Shown here: one piece after another, positions 28,801-36,099 of the stretch
Numbering within the stretch: position 1 is the first letter of the stretch
How the letters are laid out: each line of letters begins with the position of its first letter
Assembly (NCBI GenBank): GCA_947095535.1
Contig: OX352773.1
Span: 260,857,590-260,921,589 of the forward strand
Direction: 5' to 3'
DNA length: 64,000 nt
Source of the DNA: Poecilobothrus nobilitatus
Taxonomy: Eukaryota > Arthropoda > Insecta > Diptera > Dolichopodidae
Program-made: the position numbers and the translations under genes
Notes under the pieces: model-generated
What the model was told of the DNA's origin: nothing
The model's input: only the letters and a program-made list of their open reading frames with translations
The model's database searches: none

Positions 28801-31800
28801 AAAAAATTAGAGAAAGGGATAAACATACCATACATCTATTTAATATATTTCTATGTACATACATAGGTAAAAAAGAAACTTTTGAGGACATAATAACAAC
28901 CAAAAAGATGAAAACACTTTTCAAGGATATTTTTTAATCACTCTCTTATATTATTTTCCTTTTACAGTTATTTGTTTATTGTTTTCACATACTTTTTCTT
29001 TCATTCACTAAAAATTTCTTTTGTTGATTTTTTTTTTCTTATGTTAATATTTTTGTGCTTTTCTAAATTCTCTGCCATAAATCACTTAGGATAATTGCAT
29101 ACATTCCGCTTTGAAATAAATTGGGGGAGTATTATGAAAATGAAAATGATTTAATATTATAACGTAAACTGAGGGAAAAAAAAAATTTGAATAATTTTTT
29201 AAACAAAATGATTGCGAGTTTAATTTAATTTAATTTAATTTGGAAGACTAAAAAAAAATTGCAATTTTCCGTTTCACCTTGCAATTTTCCGTTTTAGATT
29301 TTAGCTAAATTTAGCATAATTTTAGCATAATTTTTGAATTATAATTAAATTAATTTTTTTCAAACTTATAATTAAAAAATAATTTTTTATAAGGAGCCTC
29401 GGTGACCTAGTGGGTAAGAGCGTGTAAAATACACTCTAAACATCGAGGAAGTGTGAGTTCGAATCCTACACACGTGGTAATATTAATTCTCCCTTACAAC
29501 ATGTAGAGCCACGCCTGAAAAGGAAAGGCTATGTAATTTCCTTGTCACATTTATGTGGCAGAGAAATGTAATAAAAATAAAAAAAATTTTTGTTATTTTT
29601 AAAGCTAATAATGTTAATTTGTGAAATATAACCATTTTTTTGTAATTTTTATTAGGTTTAGTTATAATTGAATAAATAAATAATTAAAAAAAAAAAAATT
29701 CAACATATATTATTTAAAATTTTTTTTTTTGAACATTTTGAATAGATTTTGAATATTTTTGTACCATATATTTATGAATGTATACCTATTTATATTTCTT
29801 AAATTTTTTATCTGACCTAGCAATGCCTGTCATAATGCCTGTTCAAATCCTATCATACCATATAAGTCGTATAACTATTATAAAATAAATAATAATGACT
29901 GGCCCGCACTGGCGTCACATGTCAGGGAAAAGGTAGTTAAAATGTATAGATTTTTTATTTATAATAAAAGATATCGTTCCATCTAAAATTTTGGTTTCTT
30001 TTAGTGTAGGAGTACAGACTACTTACTGATCATTGAAATAATTTTGACGGTTGTAACTACATAGAAGGAAAACGGTATAATATGTACTTAATTCGATTGA
30101 GGAATTTTTAAAGACATTATAGGATTTAAGAAATTTCATATTTAGAATAATTCGTAATCTTAATTTTTCTATAAACGAAATGTTTTGATTTTTGAGGCTT
30201 CTACTTTTTAATCCTCTAATGGCTGTCAAAAGCGGAAATACTTATGTACAATTTTTTTTTTACATACCAATGTTTTACTTTAAAATTTCAGAAATTTATG
30301 TTTCGGGGGAAAAAAAAAAACCAGATAAAAAATATTTTTTAGACAAAGTAAACGTGTTTTGAATATAAAAATTTTATTTAAATTAAAGTTATTTATAAGT
30401 TTGTCTAGATTATTTGTTACATGTGCATAATATGCATATTTAAAAATTTTAACATTTTGTAGAGAAGAATAGACTCTATTAAAAGTTAAAATTTTTATTA
30501 TAAAAAGTTATAATCTTTAAAATTACATTTATTTTTTCATGAACATAATTCAAGAGTTATAATAATTTTACGAGTATACGTTTATAACACCTTAAAGGAG
30601 ATGAGATAGATATTTAAAAGTATATTATGTAGTCTTACAAAGGATTGAATTCTGAGTCATTTTAACCATATACATTTGTCCGAATGATAACCTCAAAAAT
30701 AATAAAGTTAGGATTTAAAGATTTAATTTTTCCATTTTATATAACTTCCTTTTTATATGAAAATAAAATAATATGTAAAAAACAATATTTTTTAAAATAT
30801 GCTTTTATCAAAACCGAATTCGCCCCCTAAAAAGTAGAAAATAAAATTGATTGCAAAACTTTAGCTTTTTGGACTGTTATAATATAAAAGTAAATTGCTG
30901 GAATAAGGTTAAATAAAAATTTGGGGTTCGTGTTTCTTTTTTATTCCAGCAATTTACTTTTATATTATAACAGTCCAAAATACTTGCATTAGCTATTTAC
31001 TTTTATATTATAATTTATATATTATTCAAAAAATGTTGACGAATAGATAGTTGAAAAAAAAAAAGTTGCATGTGAATTGGATTCGAACAAAATTACCCAC
31101 AACTTTCGAAACCTGTACACTTTCCTCTGCACCGTACCATACTTACAAATGTTGCGAACAGAATACGAACATAATAAAAGGCGTGACAGAATGACAAATA
31201 AATAAATAAACCGACACCGACGAGTTAATATAAAAGCATTTAATAACTCAGTGTCTATTGCAACTACAAGTATCTGAAATTTTAAATCTTCTGAAACTTA
31301 AATCTTATGCCAACGTTTTTTGCAAAATTTTATTTGTCTAATGGAACAGCTTCAAGTAACTGTGTATTTTATATAGTCGCTCTTATATTTCTCCTTAATA
31401 AAGTTACACTTCTAAAATGTCAAATTTTGTTAGTTTGAAGCAAATCCTTACAATATTATATGGTAACAGGATAACTTATGCGATTATCCTAGAGTTGGCA
31501 CAATAAATACATTACTTTTCGTCGTTTTTAGATATTTTTAGATTTGTTTATTTTTATTTGTTTAACATGATTAAAAAAAAAAAAAAACAATTTACTAATA
31601 AATTTTGTACATAACAGCTGTTAAGTTATTTAAAATGTCAAAAAAATATTTCATGTTTTTAATTAAATTAAAACAGATTCCCTACTCCCCTATACGAACA
31701 TATTTTTTTCATTTCAAAAAAAAAAAATGTATATAAATATTATTTTCAATTTAATGTATAAAAATTTTATATAAATTTTACTTACCTAAAAATCCTGGTA

Positions 31801-33727
31801 TTGCACCAAGTGGCATTACAAATAAACTAACTAATAAATCAGCAATTGCTAATGAAAATAAAAAATAATTCGTAACATTTTGTAATTTACGATCTAATGC
31901 AACAGCTAAACAAACGAGTATATTACCAAGACCACCAGCAAATATAAATATAATAACAAATAAAAATACCCAATCATAACCATTTCTACCCATATGATTA
32001 GCAGCACCAGCACCCCAACCACTTATAAAATCATTTTTTAATGCATGTGATGTTGTTGTTAATGCTGTTATTGTTGTTGCTATTGTTGATATATCATAAT
32101 TATTTAATAAACTATTATTTTTTATATTATAATCATTTAAATATTTATTACTATTATTATTATTATTATTATTATTATAAAATAATGTTTCATTATAATT
32201 TGTACTGAATTCATTACTATAAATTTGTTTAGAAATTTCAACCGATGATGACAATGTATCATTATATTCAGTTATTATTGTATCATTATATAATACAGTA
32301 CTTTGAGTAACTAATGAATCTATTGTATTCCATATAATATCATTAAAATTAATAATATTTGTATTATTTGGTGTTATCACATTTTTAATATTAGTAAAAT
32401 TAAATATACATTCTATTGTTTCAAATAAATAATTACCGTTATTTTTATTATTATTACTATTATTAATATAATTACCGTTATTGATTGTACTAGCACTAAT
32501 CGTATTATTAAATAAATTTATTAATGAATTAAATGTTGTTTTAACTGATGTTGTAACAGTTGATGCTATGAGATCATCATTCTTTTGATCAATATCGAAT
32601 GGTTGAAAAAATGATTGATTTTGTTGATTTTTATTATTAGGACAATAAATTGTTCTTTCCCATAAATCACAGTCATTATTATAATTATTATTATTATTAC
32701 TATCATTATTATTTGTTATATTATTAATAATTGTATTACTAAATAAATTAAATAAATTATTTGATTTTCTAGTTGAATTTAAAAAAATACTTTCATTTTC
32801 ATTAATTTTTGGTAAAATAATATTAAAATTATCAATTGGATTTAAAATATTATTTATAATTAATTTTGTATTATTTAATATTATATTTTTATTTAATGTT
32901 GTTATACATTGATTTAAATCATTATTATTATTATTGTTATTGGTATTATTTTTTAATATATCTATTAAATCATTTGTTATCAATTCACAATAATATGTTG
33001 CCTGTTTTAATATTGAATCATATAAATCTAAACTACATTTGTATGTATTATATAAAAGATTCTCTACTACAGATGATTCATCTTTATTTAAATTATATTG
33101 ATCTGTTATATTTGTTATTTTATTTGTATTTTTAAATGATGATGGGAATGTTGATGAATAATAATTATTAGATGATGTTGGAAAATTTTTTGTCATAGTA
33201 GAATTATTAAACAAATAATAATTAGTTGTTGTTGAATTTGATTCATTAAATTTTTTATTTGATTCATTTGGAAAATTTGATAATTTACATAATAATTCAG
33301 GGCGGTTATCAGAAATTTGAAGTTGAATTTGAGTTGAATTTGTTCTTGTTGCTGTTGATGTTGATGTTGTTGTTCCAAATTCAGTAGATGATGATTTTTT
33401 AATTGTTGTTGGATTAATAGAACACAGGTACTTATTAAAAAGCTTTGAGGAGTGTAATTCTGGTATTTTAGATGAAATTGATTTTGATTCAAATTTATAT
33501 AATGATCCGGTAAAATTATTAACTGAAGTTGTTGATTCCAATTCATTTGATAATAATTCATTTGTAATTGAAGATGATGGTGATGATGATGATGATGATA
33601 ACAATGATGTTGATGATAATGATGATGTCGATGATAATGATATATTCGATGAAATTCTTTGTGCATTTGTATTGATATTTGATTTTGTAAATTTTGATCC
33701 TTGATTTGAGGATCCAAACAAATCCAT
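4712..33727 (-). CDS. 5-HT2A: 5-HT2-type serotonin receptor (whole coding span, 7 exons)
   Basis: Joined coding exons are 33727-31786, 15599-15375, 14754-14556, 13752-13246, 12207-11992, 9532-9236 and 4898-4712, totalling 3573 nt or 1190 residues plus stop. All seven membrane segments are present: TM1 near 586-611, TM2 620-643, TM3 and TM4 in exon 2, TM5 near 742-766, TM6 1054-1080 and TM7 1090-1112. Diagnostic residues seen: Asn602 (TM1), Asp630 (TM2), the amine-binding Asp664 in TM3, CWSP at 1066-1069, NPIIY at 1104-1108. Family knowledge: 5-HT2 receptors bind serotonin at the plasma membrane and usually signal through Gq and phospholipase C. TM and C-terminal sequences resemble what I recall of Drosophila 5-HT2A closely. 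Odd points are a very long low-complexity N-terminus and GRY in place of the usual DRY at 681-683. The long third cytoplasmic loop (about 767-1045) is Ser/Asn rich. Promoter and noncoding exons are not identified. Confidence 0.93.
5046..5274 (+). repeat. 110-bp tandem duplication of the family A 5' end
   Basis: Two copies start CAAGGTAGAATGTAAACCAA at 5046 and 5156, a period of 110 bp. Each contains AAAAGCGCACATTTC, CTCAATACAAACTGT and AAAATTTCATGTAATAAGAA. They lie at the head of the following family A element in intron 6. Confidence 0.85.
5275..6447 (+). mobile_element. Family A GTCC-bearing repeat (copy A1)
   Basis: A long noncoding element with internal repeated modules (GTGCCGGAGTTATGAAA, CACATAACGGTAAATTTAAA and AGTTACAGGTGT each occur more than once). 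Near its 3' end is a GACG microsatellite (6362-6390), then AGTGAAACTAATAAGCACAT and GGAAATGTGCTAAAA. The latter is inverted relative to GCGCACATTTCC at the 5' end. The subterminal inverted repeats and GTCC tract suggest a non-autonomous Helitron/Helentron-like element; no protein is encoded. Confidence 0.7.
6448..7315 (+). mobile_element. Family A repeat (copy A2), head-to-tail with A1
   Basis: Starts GTGAAAATAGGACATTTTTG directly after the end of A1; the same words start at 5278. It repeats A1 in the same order with an internal deletion and a shorter GACG tract, ending GGAAATGTGCTAAAAAGTG. It lacks the 5' terminal segment, so the two are a tandem pair that share ends. Confidence 0.75.
7316..9235. 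other. Intron 6 remainder, nothing recognised
   Basis: AT-rich unique-looking sequence between the family A pair and exon 6. A short imperfect inverted repeat with AACAAATTTTTCTCA is seen near 8299-8350. No coding or RNA gene evidence. Confidence 0.5.
9236..9532 (-). CDS. 5-HT2A: 5-HT2A coding exon 6: TM6, ECL3, TM7, helix 8
   Basis: The exon encodes residues 1031-1128. It opens with a basic segment and [19 protein letters not shown], the cytoplasmic end and core of TM6 with CWSPFF. ECL3 has [16 protein letters not shown]7 reads [20 protein letters not shown], giving NPxxY and the characteristic YLSS/FNKTFR signature of 5-HT2 receptors. The Cys residues in FLKCNCER are plausible palmitoylation sites after helix 8. 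The acceptor is TTTTTTTAG and the donor AG|GTGAGT, phase 2. Confidence 0.95.
9533..10615. other. Intron 5, distal part, nothing recognised
   Basis: AT-rich intron sequence with a CCCCC/GGGGG patch near 9833-9856 and no gene evidence. Confidence 0.5.
10616..11420 (+). repeat. Family B repeat with family D copy 2 inside
   Basis: Starts AAGAAGGAAAAGTGTCGCGC then GACTGTGTCAATTGTAGGAT, continues with AAATTTCAGATGTTTAACTT, and is interrupted by a family D copy (about 10750-10940). It resumes as family B with ATGGCAATGGTACTCGAATC and ends AAGGTGTCACAAACGTAATGG, AAATTTATTATACCC and ACGTTCGTATT. Family D may therefore be an insertion into B or an internal module of a longer B variant. Confidence 0.65.
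11421..11991. other. Intron 5, proximal part, nothing recognised
   Basis: AT-rich sequence. A short minus-strand open frame at 11537-11728 has no family resemblance. Confidence 0.5.
11992..12207 (-). CDS. 5-HT2A: 5-HT2A coding exon 5: third intracellular loop, distal part
   Basis: The 216-nt exon (72 codons, phase 2-2) encodes residues 959-1029. It begins [10 protein letters not shown], passes through a Ser/Thr-rich stretch ([20 protein letters not shown]) and ends with a basic segment ([14 protein letters not shown]) then [12 protein letters not shown]. The acceptor is ATTCCAG and the donor AG|GTGAGT. It joins in frame to FLTAKNKR of exon 6. Like exon 4, it could be skipped without a frameshift. 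Confidence 0.85.
12603..12690 (+). repeat. Degenerate tRNA-like sequence (type 2)
   Basis: Contains ACGGTGTAGTGGTTAGAACA like an A-box/D-arm and CCGATTCAAATCTCGG like a B-box/T-arm, spaced as in a tRNA. The T stem pairs only CCGA/TCGG, so a functional tRNA is unlikely. It is best seen as a tRNA-derived SINE head or tRNA pseudogene in intron 4. Confidence 0.4.
12691..13245. other. Intron 4 remainder, nothing recognised
   Basis: AT-rich with simple TA-rich stretches near 12760-12840. No gene evidence. Confidence 0.5.
13246..13752 (-). CDS. 5-HT2A: 5-HT2A coding exon 4: third intracellular loop, low-complexity part
   Basis: The 507-nt exon encodes residues 790-957, finishing one split Arg and beginning another. 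After LGGRFAIKP it has a His/Asn tract (HHHHNSNN), a Ser-rich segment and Asn/Ser/Gly-rich sequence to the donor AG|GTGGGT. It has no recognisable fold and is the expanded cytoplasmic loop 3, where G-protein coupling and phosphorylation usually take place in amine receptors. It is a symmetric phase 2-2 exon of 169 codons, so skipping would preserve the frame. An ATG at 13646 lies inside the exon and is not a separate start. Confidence 0.85.
13794..13982 (-). mobile_element. tRNA-derived SINE, copy 2
   Basis: Minus-strand element with head GGCCTAGTGGGTAACAGCG (A box), GGGTTCGAATCC (B box), body CCACGCCTGAACAGAAAAT and an A-rich tail. Flanked by TGTATAATTTT at 13780-13790 and 13983-13993, an 11-bp target-site duplication. 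Lies in intron 3. Confidence 0.85.
14476..14540 (+). repeat. Short tandem duplication in intron 3
   Basis: ATTCTTCAGTTTAGGAG occurs twice about 31 bp apart, with similar following words (CATATCTA and TACATATA). Confidence 0.7.
14556..14754 (-). CDS. 5-HT2A: 5-HT2A coding exon 3: ECL2, TM5, start of ICL3
   Basis: The exon encodes the rest of Gly723, residues 724-788 and two bases of Arg789. It contains the second extracellular loop Cys ([17 protein letters not shown]), TM5 with its conserved Pro ([17 protein letters not shown]) and the basic membrane-proximal start of the third intracellular loop ([20 protein letters not shown]). The acceptor is TTTTCAG. The donor reads AG|GTAACA, weaker than the others because position +5 is not G. 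The exon joins in frame to RLGGRF in exon 4. Confidence 0.94.
14755..15374. other. Intron 2
   Basis: No gene seen. Contains a 2-copy tandem repeat at about 15177-15240 built on ATTTTGATGGTAAATGGTA followed by CTCCTATAAT or TTCCTATAAT. Confidence 0.6.
15375..15599 (-). CDS. 5-HT2A: 5-HT2A coding exon 2: ECL1, TM3, ICL2, TM4
   Basis: The 225-nt exon completes Gly648 and encodes residues 649-722 plus the first base of Gly723. It starts [20 protein letters not shown], giving the conserved TM3 cysteine and the aminergic Asp664. TM3 ends [13 protein letters not shown], where Gly replaces the Asp of the DRY motif. TM4 follows as [20 protein letters not shown] with the conserved Trp. The acceptor is TTTCAG and the donor GTAAGT at 15374-15369. 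Both flanking introns are phase 1. The same residues are strongly conserved in insect 5-HT2A receptors as I know them, so this exon is a main anchor of the gene call. Confidence 0.95.
15765..16190 (+). repeat. Family B repeat in intron 1
   Basis: Starts CGAGGAAGAGCGCGGTGGAG then ACTGTGTCAACTCTGGGATA. Middle words are AAAATTCCAGATGTTTTACT and GTATGGCAGCTACTCGAACC. Ends AAGGTGCCACAAACGTAATGG, AAATTTATTATAC and ACACACGTTCATATACG. A compact, nearly complete copy. Confidence 0.75.
16191..17405. other. Intron 1 segment, nothing recognised
   Basis: AT-rich with a TA microsatellite at about 17275-17290 and no gene evidence. Confidence 0.5.
17406..18726 (+). mobile_element. Helentron/DINE-1-like non-autonomous element H1
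   Basis: The 5' end has TTATACCCTAC and the 3' end GTAGGGTATAA, a subterminal inverted repeat. After the 5' end come GAATCAGGATCACCGCCGGA, GTCGATTTAGCGATGTCC, a (GTCC)n tract at 17537-17561 and ACGATAACTC. The core is a tandem array whose units start CGAAATTAAT at 17719, 17861, 18003, 18145 and 18287 (exact 142-bp period), then 18409 and 18545. A 7-bp-stem hairpin (TAAGTCG/CGACTTA, 18688-18708) lies just before the 3' end. This order (subterminal repeat, GTCY tract, roughly 150-bp repeats, 3' hairpin) is the known layout of INE-1/DINE-1 Helentron derivatives in Drosophila. No Rep/helicase was seen. Confidence 0.85.
18727..20635. other. Intron 1 segment, nothing recognised
   Basis: AT-rich, with homopolymer runs near 19960 and 20020 and a TATG microsatellite near 20320. 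The open frame at 18976-19182 has no recognisable domain. Confidence 0.5.
20640..21070 (+). repeat. Family C repeat, copy 1
   Basis: Collinear in inverse orientation with 52110-52480. Shared words include TTACGAAATATTCGTAAAAA, TTGCGGTTG, CGATTTGCT, a CACACGCACAGACGGACAT tract and the terminal region around CTCGGGTACAAATTTT and GTATGCGGTCGGTA. A 92-codon frame (20675-20953) lies inside but looks fortuitous. Confidence 0.65.
21655..21770 (-). repeat. Family A 5'-end fragment
   Basis: Reads, on the plus strand, TTTTGAAAATGTGCCCTTTT then CGTTGGTTTACATTCTACCT, the reverse complement of the family A 5' terminus. A partial tandem of CAGTTTG.ATTGTCTTTTGA precedes it. Confidence 0.7.
22325..23765 (-). 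mobile_element. Long family B element with family-A-like core (copy BL1)
   Basis: Ends on the right with GTTCGTACGGGTATCTAAGA, GTTGACAAAAGTAACTGT and CCTCGTTTT, the inverse of the family B start. The core holds CCCAACCGTTACGGAGCTAC, TTTTGCAAAATTCTTGA and TTTAAACATCTGTAACTTA modules related to family A, then a distal block with TTGTTGAGGATGATGCGTA and TTTGGAAAAGTTTTGGAT. The same blocks recur in the same order at 59437-61105. No protein is encoded. Confidence 0.7.
23757..23892 (+). repeat. 71-bp tandem duplication
   Basis: AATCAAGAAATTTTTGTAAT followed by TAAGATGTCACGGTAAAATA occurs twice in direct order, each followed by a diverged ACCAG(C/G)TATAGG. Confidence 0.85.
23893..26045. other. Intron 1 segment, nothing recognised
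   Basis: Strongly AT-rich with long A and T runs. The frame at 25833-26033 shows no known domain. Confidence 0.5.
26046..26165 (+). repeat. Solo copy of the unit found in the 62.5-63.1 kb fold-back
   Basis: Contains GTGGGGACTGTGGGCACTCC, CCCTTCGCTAAACAAATGAT and CCTGATTTGTAACCAAATCT, matching in order the two internal units at 62735-62975. Confidence 0.65.
26570..27025 (+). repeat. Family B repeat, 3' two-thirds
   Basis: Contains GTTGTATGGCAGCTACTCAA, TCAATTTCAATAGCGA, GATCGATTTAGAATTCGATT, ATGTCTCAAACGTAATGG and AAATTTATTAT. Ends ACGTTCGTTAGGGTAT. Confidence 0.65.
27080..27265 (-). repeat. Family B fragment, inverted
   Basis: Plus-strand words such as AAATTTGGTTAGTTTAACG, ACGAGTAGCTGCAAAATTTA and AGTTTGGTTCCTCAAGAGCA are reverse complements of family B middle modules. 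Confidence 0.45.
27589..28382 (-). mobile_element. Family A GTCC-bearing repeat (copy A3)
   Basis: Complete inverted copy in intron 1. Starts TAGCACATTTCCAAAATAAT, has the GTCC tract CCGTCCGTCCGTCTG near 27650 and ACAAAACTTCTACACCGTTA, and ends GAAATGTGCGCTTTTAAGAT, GTTGGTTTACATTCTACCTT. Both termini match those of A1, so these are likely the true ends of the family. Confidence 0.8.
28383..29383. other. Intron 1 segment, nothing recognised
   Basis: AT-rich with TA repeats at about 28705-28740 and TAATT repeats at 29219-29240. Confidence 0.5.
29390..29580 (+). mobile_element. tRNA-derived SINE, copy 3
   Basis: Plus-strand copy with head GCCTCGGTGACCTAGTGGGT, B box GAGTTCGAATCC, body GCCACGCCTGAAAAGGAAAG, GAAATGTAAT and an A-rich tail. 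It extends the 5' part with GTGTAAAATACACTC, a short hairpin also present in copies 2 and 4. No clear target duplication was found. Confidence 0.82.
29581..30574. other. Intron 1 segment, nothing recognised
   Basis: AT-rich. The minus-strand frame at 30023-30229 shows no known domain. Confidence 0.5.
30575..30770 (-). repeat. Family B 3' fragment, inverted
   Basis: ACACCTTAAAGGAGATGAGA, GATTGAATTCTGAGTCATTT and CCGAATGATAACCTCAAAAA resemble the reverse complement of the family B 3' part. Confidence 0.5.
30867..30980. repeat. Perfect 40-bp inverted repeat (hairpin)
   Basis: Left arm 30867-30906 and right arm 30941-30980 are exact reverse complements over 40 bp, with a 34-nt spacer. A partial third copy of the arm (TTTACTTTTATATTATAA) follows at about 30995. 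Lies in intron 1 of the receptor. Confidence 0.95.
31075..31140 (-). repeat. Possible degenerate tRNA-like sequence
   Basis: The minus strand has GGTGCAGAGGAAAGTGTACA like an A-box region and TTGTTCGAATCCAA like a B box. The spacing is tRNA-like but stems were not convincing. Confidence 0.3.
31141..31785. other. Intron 1, 5' end, nothing recognised
   Basis: AT-rich sequence just downstream of the exon 1 donor. No gene evidence. Confidence 0.5.
31786..33727 (-). CDS. 5-HT2A: 5-HT2A coding exon 1: long N-terminus, TM1, TM2
   Basis: This exon encodes residues 1-647 plus the first base of Gly648. The ATG at 33727 is the start because the same frame upstream reaches a TAA 16 codons earlier with no other Met. 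Residues 1 to about 580 are low complexity, with Ser/Thr stretches early, then Asn-rich tracts encoded by AAT runs, and many N-x-S/T sequons that suit an extracellular, heavily glycosylated tail. No hydrophobic signal peptide is visible after [10 protein letters not shown]. Residues 584-647 carry TM1 ([11 protein letters not shown]), the loop LQNVTNYF and TM2 ([20 protein letters not shown]), which identify the receptor. The donor is GTAAGT at 31785-31780 (phase 1). Insect 5-HT2A receptors have long N-termini, but this one looks unusually long. Confidence 0.9.
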
Positions 33728-34439
33728 TTCATTATCAAGCGTGTTCTTGTATTCAATTTTTTTCTTTTTATTTAATTAAATATTTTATTCTTATTTTGAT
33801 TTTTTATTTTTATTTATACGAATATTTAATTATTATATTTTGTTTATTCTTAATTTATATAAAATGATATTTTTGGTTTGGTTGTCTGGTGATATTAAAA
33901 TATTTTTTTATATGCAAATAAATTATAGAATTTCAGGACTGATTTATATGATGCAATGCAAAATAAGTAACTGAAAATTAAAAAAAAAAAAAATTTTTAT
34001 GAATATAAAAATTATACGGATATAATAATTTTAAAAATATTCTTAAAAATATTTAAAACACAACTTTTTTACAAAAATTAAAAATTTAAAGCAAACAATA
34101 TTTCGTCCTTCGTTTAAAACACACACTTAATACAGTGTCAAATCGTTATTGAATTCAGATTAATTGTAATTTATAAATTAATATCGGCATGAACATAATC
34201 TATGAACTATTTAATGAAAATTCTAATAATAATTTTGATTTCTACATTGTAACTTACAGTAAAGACAAACTTTTAAGGAAGCTTTAATTCAACTAGACTC
34301 TTTGTTTTCTTTCCAGTACTATATAGGAGCATATGACATCCATTAAATTATTCATTACACATATTTGGCTAATAGTTAGTCAAATAGTTTATGAAATCAT
34401 TAGTTCCAGTAAGTTTATTACTCGGCTGTAGTTATTATA
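33728..34439. other. Immediate 5' flank of the receptor start
   Basis: Should contain 5' UTR or an intron and possibly a promoter, but nothing can be placed. In the receptor frame an in-frame TAA lies 16 codons before the ATG. Confidence 0.5.
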
Positions 34440-35212
34440 ATAATCTACGAAATGACGCTCAACAAAATAAAGCCCAAAACAAAAAAAAAAAAATAAAATC
34501 CCAAAATTTGGGGTTTTATTTTATAATGATTTAATACCCAAAAATAAAAATGAACTAAAGTCTCAAAAAAGTGAAATAAAACCTCAAACAAAAATGAAAT
34601 AAGACCCCAATTTGTCCTTAATTCGGTACTTTATAACATCCCAAAATTCTGAAATAACACCCCAAAATAAAAATGAAACAACTCGCTAAAACTTTTTAGA
34701 ATTTGAATTATATATTTTTTTTTGAAATTTCTGGAAAAGTTACATTTCTTTCCTGAAATTTGGGGTAACCATTTAAACTTTTGCTTAAAACATTTCTTAG
34801 AATTACCTTTCTTAGAGAACCCTTTTTTCAGATATTTTACAGAGCCTTTCAAAATTTTTGTTTTACTCATATACCATTTTAAATTATATACTCCATTTTC
34901 CAAAATTTTACAGAAAAACTGCTGGAAAAAGAAATATATTTCTTTTTTCAGAAATTTTACAAAACCATTGAATACCATTTCGATGGAACTTAAATCCATT
35001 TAAGAGGACATCGTTTGAGCATATGCTTTAATACTTTGGAATAGTGAAATAAATCCCCAATATTTAATTTTGGGATTTTATTTCATTGAATTTATTGGGA
35101 TGATATTTCATTATTTAGGCTCTTAACTTCATCAGGAATAAAGCCCAAAATTTGATACACATTTTGGAGCTTTATTTATATTTTTATTGTGGACGTTATT
35201 TCGCGGAGCCAT
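34440..35212. mobile_element. Fold-back/MITE-like element rich in AAATAAAACCCCAAAAT
   Basis: The left end ACGAAATGACGCTCAACAAA then AATAAAGCCCAAAAC is mirrored at the right by CAAAATTTGATACACATTTT, GAGCTTTATTTAT and GACGTTATTTCGCGGAGCC. Inside the left half the phrase AAATAAAA(C/T)CCCAAAAT recurs, with an internal hairpin at about 34495-34520. The centre (34720-35000) is unrelated and open in both strands without a recognised domain. Confidence 0.6.
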
Positions 35213-35329
35213 CTATAGAACACAAATAAATATTTTTATTTGTGCGACATCTATTATCTTATGCAAGAATTATTTTATTTTTATTTTATTATATATTTGG
35301 ATATGATATTAATTATACATATGTATACA

Positions 35330-35475
35330 TGACGCCATTAAGCCAGTTCGTGTATTTCAATCCAGTTATTCATACATGAAGCCAGTTCAGGTGGTTTAAT
35401 TCAGCCAGAGGTTGAACTAAAGACTTTTCAATGAATGCAGGTGTCTTAACCACTACATCATTGGCTGAATATTGT
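35330..35475 (-). repeat. Degenerate tRNA-like sequence with flanking partial tandem
   Basis: The minus strand has GATGTAGTGGTTAAGACACC (A-box region) and TAGTTCAACCTC (B-box-like). Upstream on the plus strand, AAGCCAGTTC and ATTCAATCCAG-like words are duplicated. Resembles the tRNA-like copy at 12603. Confidence 0.4.
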
Positions 35476-36099
35476 TATTACCACTACAAATTGGCTGAAC
35501 AAGATATTGTTATTGTAAATTTTATACTAGAAAATAATAGGATAATCTTTAAAGCAGCATTGGCATTGCTTAATATATTTAATAATAATAATCCCAAATA
35601 TTTGAATTTGAAACAGATTTTTGATTAGATCCAAATTTTTTATATGATATGAATTTGGAAATTTTAATTTTTTTTAATGTAAACACATTTAAAACAACAT
35701 AAATAAAGTTAAGAATTGGCAAAAAAATCAAAAAAAAAAAAAATTAAGTTATTCAAACAAAACAAAAAAATTAAATAATTATTTTTGGGTATTTATTTTC
35801 CTATATAAATTATTTTGTTATACAAATTTTGTTTATAATTTCTGTTATTAGACATTTTAATTTCATATCATCACACATATTTTCGATATAAATAAACATT
35901 TCAAAAAATTAATAAAAAACCACCACCATAATCTATCAATCTATCTTCTATTTAGTTTTGTTTTAAACAATCTATGCTACCTATAATATTAAAATTCATT
36001 AAAATCTGTATTTTCTATATTTCATTTTCTTTTAATATTTCAATTTTCAACTCCTCTAGAAATCTTAGGTTTCAAAAACATTTTAATATCAAAAAAAAA

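Noticed and set aside
32866..33135. Plus-strand Tyr/Leu-rich frame opposite exon 1
   Set aside because: Antisense of low-complexity AT triplets; no domain.
33193..33756. Minus-strand 187-codon frame rich in His/Gln overlapping receptor exon 1
   Set aside because: Out-of-frame shadow of the Asn/Ser-rich triplet repeats in exon 1; the receptor frame continues into TM1 and TM2.
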